Of a stretch of 64,000 nucleotides of DNA, positions 22,183 to 33,336 are shown in pieces. Source of the stretch: Salvator merianae (taxonomy: Eukaryota > Chordata > Lepidosauria > Squamata > Teiidae); NCBI GenBank assembly GCA_003586115.2, contig QVOM02000074.1, forward strand, positions 2,478,362 to 2,542,361, read 5' to 3'. Under the pieces are notes generated by a model. The model was not told where the DNA came from and ran no database searches. It saw only the letters and a program-made list of their open reading frames with translations. The number at the start of each line of letters is the position of its first letter. Position 1 is the first letter of the stretch. The position numbers and the translations under genes were made by a program.

Positions 22183-22249
22183 ATGGGTCTCCCTCAGCAT
22201 TAGGGAAGCATAGCCTCTCTCATGCTGAGGAATCACAGGTTCCTCCAGT

Positions 22250-24270
22250 ATGGGAGGATGTGGTGACAGCGGCAATGGTTTCAGCTGCTGGGACAGCTGG
22301 GCCTCCCCCACTTGTCCCAGGTTCCAGTGTGACCTTGAAGCAGGTCCATCACCATTGAAGCAGGGCCATCATGATTTTGAACTCTGCCCTGCTACTCCAA
22401 AGTATGCTGCCTGTAACCACTGCAGGACATGGCTCAGCAGGGGACAGAATGCCAGGCTTCTTGGCACCACGGTGATGTGAAGCCTTCTGAAGAGTCAGCA
22501 CCCTGACATCCCTCCCCCTTCTAATAGCACTAGGCCTGGCATGCCTGGGAGTAGCCCCACTGATGCTGTGTCTGCCACTCAGTTACCCAACCAGTGGTTG
22601 CAGAAGTTGAGGGCAAGTGGGGTGACTGCCAAGGTTGATCACTCATTACCCAGAACCATCATGGAGATGATCGCCCTCAATGATCAGCCACTGTCTGTGA
22701 TGGAGAATGCCAGCTTCCACAGGCTGCTCCACCTAATTGCCCATGAATATAAGATACTCTTATGCACCATGTTCAGCAGGAGTATGGTGCCCTCCTTATA
22801 TAATGTGTGCAGGGAGGCTCTCTATATAATGTGTACAGGAAAAGCTGTCACACACTGCCATCTGCACCTGTCTGGTTGTGCTTTACATTTCCAATCTGTG
22901 GACCTGCAGCTCTTTCCTCTCCCTTACTGCACACTTGAGTGAGGAGGAGAAAGAGGGTGGTGTTTCAGCCAGCACTGGTGTTGGTTCTCAAGCTACCATG
23001 CGAGCCTTGCTGCACATGGAGGAGTTGATAAACCACCCGCACTACTAAACACCTGTCAGAAGCCATGGACCATCAGGTGAGGGGTGAGGGGTGAGCCAGG
23101 ACCAGACCCTTATCTGTGGTTTCAAGGTCACTGACAACAGGAAGAATATAGTCAAGGCAGCCAGCCTGACAGGGTTTGTGAGCATTCCTTGTATGTCTCA
23201 CACTCTCCACCTGGTTGTGAGGGATGCCCTTGGACTTTCTGGGCCAGCATCCAGGAGTGGGGTCCCTGCTGATGCTTCTGCAACTGCTTTGGGAGCCCTT
23301 GTGGAGAGCTGCTACAAGATTACTTCCTATTTTCACTGGAGAAGCAGTGCATGGATACTGTTCCACCAGGCCCAGGAGGAGAAACACCTGCCAGAACATT
23401 TGATCCCCATAGATGTTCCCACCCAGTGGAGGAGTGCAGTCTCTCCCCAGAGGACTGGTGCACCATCATGGTTACTGTCAAAGCACTCAGATTCTTTGAT
23501 CAGCTGACAAGAAAACTAAGTGGCAAGACAGCAATGCTGAGTGTGGCACTGCTGAACATGATTGTCTTGTGCAAATACCTTGGTGGGCTTTAGCCACAGC
23601 TGGCCACTGAGGCTGGTGGGCCTTGGTGGGTTGGCTGCAGGCTGCAGTTGACACGTGTCTGATCGAGCCCTTGAAAAATAAGTCTGTGGCTGTTTTGGCA
23701 GCCTTCTTTAGCAACAGTGAAGGAAGAAGCTATCTCCACTGATGAAACTGCCTTGGTGCAGAGAGCTCCTAGGAGAGCTCAGACACAGAGTTTGGACAGA
23801 GGTGTTGGACAGCAGAGCACCTGTTTGCAGTGCATCTCCCAGTTCTAGTGCAGAAGTTCCCCTAGGGCTAGTGGTAGCAAGTCCAGCAGTGTGGTTTCCA
23901 AAGAAAGTCTTGAGGTGTGCCATGAGTTGGCACTATCCAACACAGAGTTTAAAGTTTTTGGCTTCAGTGACTTGTCCACAAAATGGTGGCAGCCAACTAT
24001 CCTTGACAGTGCTGAGCAGTCCATTCTGCAGTATTTAGAGGAGGCATTGGGAGGCAAGGACACGGTACCGTCCGAGTTTTGGGCAAGGCATTGCCAAATC
24101 TGACTAGATTTGAAAGCTATTCCCCAGAAGTACCTGTCCACTCCACTGACATCTGTGCAGAGCAAGAAGGTGTTCTCCATCGCTGGTGACATCTTATTGA
24201 TCTGTCATAGGCACTTGGCTTGTGGAGCACCTTATCTTCTTGGTTTTCCTGAATTGCCTTTGGGGGATGA
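22250..24270 (+). pseudogene. hAT transposase (BED finger, RNase H-like core, hATC)
   Basis: Domains appear in order but in shifting frames. A BED-type zinc finger at about 22365-22505 reads FELCPATPKYAACNHC then LKSQHPD (C-x2-C and H-x5-H-like spacing). Frame 22541-22942 has IMEMIALNDQPLSVME and YKILLCTMFSRSMVPSLYN, typical of ZBED/Ac-type hAT N-terminal regions. Frame 23091-23507 has KVTDNRKNIVKAASLTGF and CMSHTLHLVVRDALG with VESCYKI, the core around the second catalytic Asp. Near 24030-24200, YLEEALGG, AIPQKYLSTPLTSVQS and KVFSIAGD form the hATC dimerisation domain. hAT transposases excise by hairpin formation and make 8-bp duplications, as seen at this element's ends. Stops and frameshifts make it inactive. 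Confidence 0.8.
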
Positions 24271-24318
24271 GCGACCGGCCCACGGGTGACTCTGTCCCAA
24301 TCCTGCAGCACTAAGGGT

Positions 24319-24600
24319 AGCTGGAAAAAAAAAAAGGACTAGGTGGGTAGTACTTCCCAAAGAAAATGTAAATGAAAAGGAAGCACAAAATAAGCAAAAT
24401 AAGCTACAAAGAAAGGGGAAAACAAAAACAGGGAAAGCTTTGAATAAAGGGGAAAATATAATGTTAAAAAATCAAAACAAGGAAAGGAAAAAAGGGGAAA
24501 GGAGGCAGGGAGGGAGAGGGAGAAAAGAAATCCTATTCACATGCTCTCTCTCTCTCTCTCTCAATCTCAATCTTTCTCTCTCACACACACACACACACCA
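24319..24600. repeat. A/G-rich tract, (CT)n and (AC)n microsatellites
   Basis: A run of A at about 24325 is followed by about 200 bases of A/G-rich sequence, then CTCTCTCT at 24546-24562 and ACACACAC near 24583-24598. Confidence 0.85.
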
Positions 24601-25125
24601 ATGACACCAGGCTGCTGATGTCATGGGGAACATTTAGTGCCCTGGACCAGCACCCATCTGGGTTAGCATCAAATGGCCAGTACCAGTCTGAGACCTTGAC
24701 CGAGGTGGACAAACCTACAGGTGATGCTGCTGGAGCAGCAGCATCTCTCTCCATTCTCAATTTCCCAATTCATCAGATAGCCAAAGCCACCCTTGTCCCA
24801 AAGATCTTCCTTTCACTTTCTGTTCTAGTGCTAAAGTAAGCCATGAGCCACTGCCAGAAGACTAGTTACTAAGTAAGGTACATGAAACAACTACTCTGTT
24901 GATTCTTTAGCTGAGGTGGGGAGAAGCCAGGATCTGTATCTCCATCAATTCCAGTAGTTCAAAAGGAACTCAAAAGGAATTCCTCCTCCTCCTCCTCCTC
25001 AGCTGTACTACACAGAGGCGAGACACAGAATCAGACAACAGAAGAATATGATAACAAAGCAAGCAGCAGCTCAGCTAATAAGGTAAAGGAAAGCAGGAAT
25101 AAATTGTTTGGAAAAGGATTTCCTT

Positions 25126-25746
25126 TAGGGACATGCGTTCATTTGTATGATTTCTTCATGGTAGGTTTGGGGGTGCTATGTGACATAAGAAGTGGATAGG
25201 GGCACTTATCTCAGTCAGGAATTTCTTTCCAGTTTCACAATTGGCCATGGCCAAATTGCAGAAGGATCCTCTGCTTCTTCCATGGATTTTTTGGGATCTT
25301 TCCACCCCAAATCCAAAGAATTGGTACAGTGATCCCCGGGGTGCCCCTGGAACTCCACGTTGAATTTGGAAGCTGTAGCTCTAACAGGGCATGAACTGTT
25401 GGACTATCTGGCAATTCTATTGGCTGCTGGATTCATTTTGAGCTAGAGCCATCAAAATTGGCACAGTGGTCCCTGGAGCTCCACGCTGAATTTGTAGGCT
25501 GCAGCTCTAACGGGGTGCCAGCTGTGCCCCTTTGGATTATCCTTTGTTTCTATTGGCTGAACTGTGGTCCTGGTGCTCCCCTCCCCCAGCTGTCCTGACT
25601 AATTCCCTTCCATGAACCTTTTGTTGAAACTTCACATTGAACTTTGAAAATGCCATAATTTGCAAGTGTCAATTCACATGAACATGAATTATGCAGACAT
25701 TTGATTCACTATGAAGCGAATGTGGGAAAAAACGTGCACATCCCTA
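25126..25746. repeat. Internal second terminus and 3' region of hAT, with tandem units
   Basis: TAGGGACATGCGTTCATTTG at 25126 is another copy of the element's left end, 621 bp before the true right end. Between them are two related units of roughly 130-140 bp containing TTGRYACAGTGRTCCC, TCCACGYTGAATTTG and GCTGYAGCTCTAACRGGG, at about 25320 and 25455. Confidence 0.6.
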
Positions 25747-25754
25747 TTTACAGC
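25747..25754. repeat. Target-site duplication, right copy (TTTACAGC)
   Basis: Exact partner of 19593-19600. Confidence 0.85.
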
Positions 25755-25916
25755 TAGCTGGAAGAAACAGCACATCGAATAGACCCTACAATCTAGGCAA
25801 GCCAAAGATAGAATAACAGAGCAGTAAGCAGCAGGACACAGGTAAAATTTTCAAGGGTTCTGTAGCCAATTGTCAGAAACCTCTTTTATCTGAACTTCTT
25901 ATTTCCCCTAGTAAAT

Positions 25917-26533
25917 GAAATTGAAATTAATTTATACTGATTAGTCTTTTGACCATATAAACAAGTAACCAAACAATAACATTCATAAAATTAAATAAGC
26001 AAGTTATTAAAACAACTGTCCACTAAGTGTCACCTATGTAATTTGGTGGTCATCTCTAATTTCCATGGCCACAAAAAGTGCCACATTTAATACCATTTGT
26101 TTTTCCAGGCACCTTAGCAGGATATGCAATTTACCTTTGTCGTCAAGCATATTATGTGCCTACTCCTAATACTATTGTAAAAGTGACAGTTCAAGAAGGA
26201 ATGTAAGGAGTCTTCTAGTACTGCCTTCCCCCACATACATGTTCTCCTGTTATAGGGAATATTCCGGTAGCGATCCAATTTGAACATAATGTCAAGTTGG
26301 TCAAACCTAGCTCTTGTATAGAGTTTACAAAGGAGAGATGGAATGGGGAAGAAATGGTATGGTTCCAGTAAAACTTGTTTTTTAAATGAAGAGAGAGATA
26401 TGGAGTGGCTCTAGCTTTTGCAATAGCTGCTATGTCATTTTGTGCTGCAATGTCTCCTAGTAAATGAGTAAAGGCCTCAGAAAGGTATGTTGCATTGCAG
26501 CCTTTAGGCAGGAACTGAACAGACAAGCACAAC
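25917..26533 (-). mobile_element. Vingi-like LINE, 3' end (second copy)
   Basis: The reverse complement closely follows 9790-10390: IAAQNDIAAIAKARATPYLS, LCSNWIATGIFPITGEHVCG and then the same 3' UTR ending GTCAAAAGACTAATCAGTATAAAT. ORF 26215-26532 encodes the C-terminal Cys motif region. The 5' side is truncated near 26533, normal for LINE copies. It is younger-looking than the first copy because the frame is open for about 100 codons. Confidence 0.75.
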
Positions 26534-27041
26534 TATAAAGCAGGGAACCTCAGGGTAATAACAAAAGCGCTGAGAATGGCTGACCAAAAGAATGAACTGC
26601 GTCTTCCCTTCCCCAGAGCCAGCTATATGTTTTTCTGTTTATAGATAATGGTATCATGCACAACATGTTTTTTTTTAAGCTGAAGAGGACAAAGTACATC
26701 AAACAAAGTTAAAAGAACATGGATACAAACATAGCAAATAGAATAAACACACCGGAATAATCTTCCTCAGTTCCTGGGGAAATGGAGCCCTTCCTGCTGG
26801 CCAAGGGACCTAAAATGAATAAGTGGAAGAAATAAATACTAACTGAGAGCACAGTAAACCAATGCACATTAGCCAGAAGATACCCACCTGAGGAAAGATA
26901 GCCTTGTTATATCCATGGTTGGAAAACCTAAGGATGCAAAAAGTTCTGGAGAAGATTCTATAGGCTCCTTGGTTCAAGGGACTTCAGCAAAAACAAGGCT
27001 ACGAGACACTCAGCTCAGAATTACTGAGGCATCATCTCATC
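26534..27041. other. No firm gene; downstream of a Myb/SANT relic
   Basis: On the minus strand there are candidate splice signals (CTCAG/GTGGGT near 26890 and an ATTTTAG acceptor near 26815). They could belong to the same decayed gene as 27042-27459, but coding continuity is not demonstrable. Confidence 0.35.
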
Positions 27042-27459
27042 TCAGAGTATGAAATGTAACTGCTCAAAAAAAGAGCAGATAGAGGGATCCCGCCCAGACT
27101 GGGCATTATACCACTCATCTGTATGCTTCCCCTCTAAGGCTTTGGTTTTTGACTGGCACTCCACAGGTGACCGGCTGTGTTCTCTGGCTTTCATTTTGGT
27201 TAAGGCATGGACAAGTATATCAAAGTTCCGGTGACTCTCCTGGAGTTCTGCCTGCACTTTTTCTTCTCCCCAAATGTTAAGGGGTTTTAAAATCCCCGCT
27301 CTTTGCCAGGTGGAACCAAGCCTGCGAGCCTAGAAAAATGGCAATCTTCTGGTTCCATACTTTTTTGCACTCTGAGCATCCGATCATTTCATTGGCTAAC
27401 CATGCTGCACATTTTCCCAAAATAATATAGGTAAGGATTTCCGGGTAACAAATGAGCAT
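27042..27459 (-). pseudogene. Myb/SANT-like (MSANTD/Harbinger-type) domain relic
   Basis: Two overlapping minus frames together cover one domain. The first (27459-27277) ends with KKVWNQKIAIFLG, matching the first SANT helix with its Trp and the I-x2-FL core. The second (27257-27042) gives MQAELQESHRNFDILVHALT, EHSRSPVECQSKTKALEGKH and RDPSICSFFEQLHFIL. This follows the known order of an E-V-x-L-N helix, the RS-x2-QC-x-K-x-K-x-L recognition helix, and a terminal PFF-L-IL motif. Such domains bind DNA as partner proteins in PIF/Harbinger elements and in domesticated MSANTD and SCAN proteins. A frameshift near 27270 breaks it. A MITE or terminus with CATCCAGACA motifs lies just upstream at 27495, which may be its own element's end. 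Confidence 0.55.
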
Positions 27460-27494
27460 GTCTCAGGTCTTGTCTGTGTTCTCTCAGAAATTCC

Positions 27495-27695
27495 CACAGA
27501 ATACATCCAGACAGAACCACAGTCCCAAAATGGAGAGAAAATGTGTGGTAATTACTCTTTACACTGCCATAGGGGAAAACTGGGATAAGGGCCCTATATT
27601 CCGAGACTGCTCCCAGAATGCCATTATCAGGTCTGGCAAGTTGATTGCAATTCCAATATAATTTTGCATTTTAACCTTTGTCTGGATGCAGCCTC
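27495..27695. mobile_element. MITE with GCATCCAGACA ends
   Basis: The left end is AATACATCCAGACAGAAC and the right end TTTGTCTGGATGCAGCC. The termini match the fold-back element at 14347-14488. The interior of about 165 bp is not repetitive elsewhere in the window. It may instead be the end of a larger Harbinger-type element that contained the Myb/SANT relic next to it. Confidence 0.5.
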
Positions 27696-27784
27696 AATCA
27701 GCCTTTCAACTGTACCATTGCATATACATAATCCATATCTTCCTGTGTTTATTTCTACAACTTTTGCAATCTGACTAGAACTTC

Positions 27785-28800
27785 ATTTTTATAAATCTAT
27801 TTATTTATGGAATTTCTATACCACCCTTCACTGTAGTTCCAGATGGTGTACAAGGTGAACAGACAATAAAAAACAATAAAACTGTAAGAAATAAGGCAAT
27901 AAAAACACTAAAAGTAACAACAACAACAAAAAATCCAAACAGAAAAGATAACAATAATAGTACTGATGATAAGAGAAAGGATAAGCTACTTAAAATCTAA
28001 CTAAAAATAAAATAAGATTCTAGAATTTATTATGATTGCCATATAGTAAAATGTTAGGTGACCTAATTCTAAAATGATTGGGAAAAGAGGTGCAAAACAA
28101 TCCCACCTAGAATAGGATACCAAGAAACTTCTTGGATTTGAGAACCATGAGCACCTCTGTCTTGTCTGGGTTCAGTTTCAATCTGCTGACCTGCATCAGC
28201 CCTTCACTGACTCCAAGACAGTTACCTGCACTGTCTCACCTGAAGAAGATGGAATGGAGATATAGAGCTGGATGTCACCTGTGTACTGGTGACACTGAAA
28301 TCCATATCTCCTGATGACCATTCCCAACAGTCTCATGTAAACATTGAAAAGTATGGGGGATAAAATTGATCCCTGGGGAGCCCCACCAGTGAGCTTTCAG
28401 GGAGGCTAGTGGAAATTCCCCAGGTGTATGCTTTGTACTTTGCCCTGGAGATAGGACTGGAACCACTGTAAAACAGTGCCTGTAAAACAGTGCCTATCCC
28501 GAAGGCACTCTAAAAGGATACTGTGGTTGAAAGTATCAAAGGCCACAGATAAATCAAGGAGCACCAACAGGGTCATATTGCCCCTATCTTTCTACCTCCA
28601 AAGACCATCAGTGAGGGCAACCAAGGCAGCCTGGTACTGTGAAGCCTGAAGCCAGAATGAAAAGGGTCTACGTACTCCATTTCATCAAAGCATGGTTGCA
28701 ACTGTGTTGCAACCATCCTCTCCAGCACAGTGCCCAGGAATGGAAGGTTCATTATGGGGTGATAGTTGTTCAGGATCTAGGGAGCTCTTTGAAAGAAGTG
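27785..28800 (-). mobile_element. CR1/L3-type LINE, RT region to 3' end
   Basis: The minus strand has a decayed RT: an AFDTFNHSILLECL motif A near 28530, GAPQGSILSPILFNVYM near 28350, and CHQYTGDIQLYIS near 28290, where the catalytic YADD has become YTGD. LNPDK-like residues follow near 28170. The 3' end at 27785 is the AT-rich TTTATTTATGG end preceded by an ACCACCC antisense motif. It is the same LINE type as 43640, 51100, 55390 and 59830. The active-site loss alone would kill the enzyme. Confidence 0.7.
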
Positions 28801-30059
28801 GATAAATAGCAGCCTACTTAGGTACTGATGAAAATTTACCGGTAGACAATGAAACATTTCTCTCCCACACGAATGAATAAGCCAGGAGGGGGCCATACCA
28901 CCAGGCTGCAAGAGAAGAAACTGATCCCACGTAACAGGGATAATCTCTGTAGGGTTCACCCTACAACTACATTGTAGTGTGCCACTTGCCGGCACCATAG
29001 GCCATCTTCTTTGCTCTGAATCAAGTGAGCATATACTATAGAGAACAAAATTCAAGCACGGTTGCATTGCAGAAGTGCACAGTACAAGTGAGCTAACAAT
29101 CTTTCCGAGAATCTTGGATATTATTAATTCTTTCCTCAAAAAGAAACAAATACACATCAAAATGCCTACTTAAGATTTCATAATACTGTTTGAAAACTAC
29201 TGGTCTAACAAATATGGTTTGAATTGTGTTTCATTAAGTCAAGTCTCAAATGAGTGTGTTTTATTTTTTACTTTTCCAGTAGAGGGCGCTCTTGTCTTAG
29301 AAATCTTCAATTCTTTCCTAGTACAGTTCAAGAGTTTTCTTTAACATTGGACTTCGAGTTAGGTGGTCCAGCATAATTGTATAAAGTCTGATGGGTTTAG
29401 CAATAGCATGGATCAGTAAAGTAATATTTTTTAAATTTTTGTCCTGCACATTTCTGTGCAGTTTATAGAAAAGAGATGGAAAACCCAGCATTCACTCCCA
29501 CATTTTCCTGCACATCATCATTTGAAGGTATGCTATGAAGCTGTTTTACCCATTCAGACTTGGGAAGAATAATTCCTAGTAGTGAGTGTTAGCTCCACCC
29601 ATTTCCTGAACTGGGCATCACTTCCTTATTCAACAAGTTTTGAGATCTAACAGAAGAATGGGGGAAAGTGGCTAGTTTTCAAAGAGAAAGTTTCTCAAGA
29701 AGCTGAATCTTATGTTGGCTTAAGGGAGAATGGTCCTTTACTTCCTCTCTATTGTCCATTCTGTCTCTTTCTCACACAAAACACCCATACTAAGTGGTGC
29801 GCAGGAAGCTGTTTCAAATGTTTTGTGAAGCACACAAAATGGTGTTTCTCCTCTACTTAAGAGGGTGACGTTTACTAGGCAGAGCACCCTAGGAACAAGA
29901 GGAGCGCTTACCTTAGCTCACCTGGCGGGGGGGGGTGCCTCCTGGCCTTCTTGGCTCCTAGGGGACATGGCAGAGGGACAGTGTTGGGGGCCTCTTGGGA
30001 CTTGGAGTGATGCAGAAGCAAGCTTACTTTGCTTCTAAATAAGCCTGTTATGTTTAATG
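28801..30059. other. No recognised gene or repeat
   Basis: Unassigned sequence. The 127-aa minus ORF at 28777-29160 is unsupported by any motif I know. A (G)n run lies near 29928. Confidence 0.4.
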
Positions 30060-30165
30060 GATTTTTATCCTACCCTTAAGCCAAAGCTCAAGAGAGGTTT
30101 ACAAAATATAATACTAGACAGCTCCTGGCCCTCAGGCTTTTATCTAAAAAAAAAAAAAAAAGATA
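30060..30165 (-). mobile_element. Short LINE 3' end fragment (CR1/L3 type)
   Basis: Antisense of a GTAAACCTCTCTTGAGC, TTAAGGGTAGGATAAAAAT 3' terminus, the same general structure as the other CR1/L3 tails. An A-run at 30147-30162 follows. Confidence 0.45.
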
Positions 30166-31560
30166 AGAGGTGGAATGGCTGCCTAAAAGGTGATTGAGGG
30201 AGGGATCTGATGCTGCCTTTGGTGGTTGAGCAGATACAGAACCTGCTTCCTTCTTAGGCAATCTGCTGCCAGACAAGCTCTGGTTCCCAAACAGAGGGAC
30301 AACGTGGTTTTGAGTAGTTCATGAAACATTCAGAATGACGCTTTGTGTACCCCTAGCAAAGACACTCGGCTACTGTAACGTATTTGTCCTCACTTGGTAG
30401 TTTGTTTGTATATTGGTTAACTTTAAGTGCTGACTGGTGTGGAAAGCAATCTGATCATGACTGAAAAAGAAAGGGAAGAAAAAGGATAAGAGTAGGCATA
30501 AGTAGCTGTATGTAAATAGCTGCTACTTGTTGGCATTTGGAGAAAAGAAAATGGGCATGGGAGGGTACCTGTGAAGTTTTGCATTGGACGCAAATATATA
30601 ATCTTTAAAAAGAGGTTGGGAGAGCAGTACATCATAGGAAAGCCATTCAGAATTTAGGAAGGGGCTTCAGAAGAAGTATTGCAAATGGAAATTGTCTAGA
30701 GATTGTAGCCTGAATTTGAATTTCCAGTGCTCTAGTTTGTCAGAAATCAGGGCATTTTTTTTTAGTTTAGAATTGGTCATATATCTAACTAACTTTATAG
30801 TAGATCAAAGGGCAGAGAGGTAAACGGGGATTGGGCATCCATCTGCTAGATGAGCCAGTGCCCTTTGCCTTACCCTGCCCTGCCCTGCCCACCTGGGCCG
30901 GAGCAGGATCTGTGGTGCAGAACCTACGTAAGGGTGCACAGTACAGTAGTCTATCTGTCAGAGACTAAGGTGGCTGTTACTCCTGAGTAAGGACATCAGT
31001 AAAAGCTACTTATTTTGCATTATACCACAGAACTAACAGAGAAAAAGAGAGCCCCGATAACTACCAAAATTCCATAAACAATACATTTTTTAAATCCCAT
31101 GTATAAGACAGAATGGGCTTTTACTTATAAGATATTATTACTTTTTGGGTTTTTTTTCATCTTTTATGCCCCCACTCTTTCATGCAGTCATAGAATCTAA
31201 CCAGTTCTGAAACGAATGAAACTATTGTCCAAATAATTAACAAATACACTAAAGCCTCAAACTCTATATTCTTTTTTTCTTCTTTTTCATTCTTTTATAC
31301 ACTATCTCAGCTACATATTATGTATTTCTTTCCTTTCCTTTCTGTAGCTATACCCACTCAGGGTAAATGGGGTGACACAGAGGTGGCCTGGGACATCATA
31401 AGGATCCCTGCTGGTTGAAGCCACAGTCCATCTAGACTAACATGCTGTCTCACAGTTGCCCATCAACTGCTTCTTAGCATTCTCAAGCAGAAGATGAGGG
31501 TGAAACCCTCATCTGCTCTTGACTCCCTGCAAATGGCCTTTAGAGGCATCCTGTCTCTCT
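30166..31560. other. No recognised gene or repeat
   Basis: Unassigned sequence. It holds a (CCCTG)n run near 30872-30890. No credible ORF was seen. Confidence 0.4.
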
Positions 31561-32021
31561 CTCTCTAATCTGGAGGCAGTATCTGCGTATTGATTCTAGT
31601 AGCCATGGATACATCTGTCCTCCATGAATTTGACTAACCCTTTCCTAAAGCTATCTAGGCTGATTGCTGTCATCACCTCTTCTGGTAGTAAATTCTATAG
31701 ACCGATGGCTCTCTGGATGAAAAAATACTTCCCCTTCTCAGACCTTATTCTTCTGCCCATCAGTTTCATAGACTGCCCCCTGGTTCTAGTGTTTTGCAAC
31801 AGAGGAAGCTTTAATCAGGTCACCTCTTAAGCACTGCCTTTTAATGCCTGATCTTGTAAGGGATGTGTTCCACTCCCTTGATCATTTTGGTTGCTCTTAT
31901 CTGTACTTTTTCCAGTTCCACAATATCCTTCCTGGAGAGTACACAATATTCCAAATATGGCTTCACCCTAGATCTATAAAGAGTCTCAGTGATGCTTGTT
32001 GACTTATTTTCTATTCCCTTC

Positions 32022-32360
32022 CTAATTATCCTTAGCATTGAATTTGCCCTTTTCACTGCTGCTATGCACTGGGTTGACACCTTCATTGAGCTGCACCAGA
32101 ACCCCAAGATCCCTTTCCTGGTCTGTCACCGAAAGCTCAGTGTCCATCCGTTTATAGGTGTAATTGAGGTTCTTTGCTCCATTCTGCATTACTTTGCACT
32201 TACTATGATTGAAGCGCATTTGCCACTTCATTGCCCACTCACACAATGTCAAGAGATTCCTCTGGAGCTCTTTGCAACCTCTTTCCATTTTTACCACCCT
32301 GAATAATCTAGTGTCATCAGCAAACTTTGATATGAATATATTAAAAATCACAGGTCCCAA
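32022..32360 (-). pseudogene. CR1 reverse transcriptase, C-terminal palm and thumb
   Basis: A 112-aa frame begins GPVIFNIFISKFADDTRLFR. FADD holds the two catalytic Asp residues of motif C, and the segment normally between NIFI and KFADD is deleted. FNHSKCKVMQNGAK and ERDLGVLVQLNEGVN follow, both conserved CR1 thumb motifs. ORF 31841-32107 continues with IRKGIENKS, LYRSRVKPYLEYCV and VQIRATKMIKG. Non-functional because of frameshifts and truncation. Confidence 0.75.
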
Positions 32361-32496
32361 TACTGAACCTTGTGGGACTCTATCTTTTACTTCTATTCAC
32401 TCTGAAGATTGTCCATTTATTACTACTTTCTGTTTTCTGTTCTTTAGCGAGATAGCAATCCAGGGAAATGCCTGTCTTCCATGACTGATGAGTTGG

Positions 32497-32965
32497 TTTT
32501 TTTAAATCATAAATCTTTACTGCTCATACTTAGGCATACAGAGTCAGTTTTACATACATTTTAAAAAACAACAGTAACAACAATAATAACAGGGAAAAGA
32601 AGATCACTTAATAAATCTCTATTACTAGAGAGTACGGCAGGGCCAGGACAAAGAAAACTACATGGATGTTTCAGGGCAAGGATGGGAACCACGAAAGTAA
32701 TTTCTTGTTCAGAAATGCTGAGGCATATGATGAAACAGGGCTGAGTTGAGGTTGGAGTCTTGCCACCTCTGTCAATGGGGACAATTTGCGTAGAAATTTG
32801 CTTTTGTCCTCAAAGGCTTGCATCATGTTCTTTTGAATAGTTATGAGTTCTTGCTGAACCAAAGTCCAAACTCTTATTAACCACTGTTGCAAGGAAAGTT
32901 GGGCTGCTGATTTCCAGTGAGTAGCTACTTCCGCCTTAGCAGCAGTAAGTAACAATTTCAACAGG
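32497..32965 (-). mobile_element. 5'-truncated L1 3' end inserted in CR1
   Basis: ORF 32671-32961 reads LLLTAAKAEVATHWKSAAQL and LQQWLIRVWTLVQQE, the L1 ORF2 C-terminal pattern (A-R-WK-P-W---W). A T-run at 32497-32503 is the antisense poly-A. The CR1 frame lies on both sides. No clear target duplication was found. Confidence 0.7.
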
Positions 32966-33336
32966 TCCTTAAAAGCCTTTTATGTGGGACTTTATCAAAA
33001 GCCTTCTGAAAGTTCAAATAGACGTGCAAGGATCTCTTCACTGGTTACTTGTATCCAATTTAATTCTTCTGATAGACCCAGCTATAGGCATATGCCCTCT
33101 GTCATCCTCAGTGAAAAAAAGAAGCAAATAATTTAGTTTCTCTCCAATTCCTGTGTTTTCTTTAATTATTCCTTTCTGTCTGTTAGCTAATGATCCAACT
33201 GCTTTCTTAATTGGATTCCTACTTCTGATATACATGAAGAAGTCATTATTTCTTTTGATGTTTTTAGCAATGAGATCCTCAAAATCTTCTTTAGCATTCC
33301 TGATTGCTGCCTTGCATTTGTTATGCCAGAATGTAT

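Larger units (their letters stand above)
19601..25746 (+). mobile_element. Full-length but dead hAT DNA transposon
   Basis: The left end TAGGGATGTGCCAAAC and the right end GTGCACATCCCTA form inverted termini of 11 matching bases. They are flanked by the exact 8-bp duplication TTTACAGC, the hallmark length for hAT. The interior carries a plus-strand hAT transposase relic (22250-24270). A solo LTR (21538-22182), simple repeats and T/G-rich sequence (about 20150-20850) make up much of the rest. A second TAGGGACATGCG terminus lies inside at 25126. The termini resemble the left end of the hairpin element at 61983. Confidence 0.8.
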
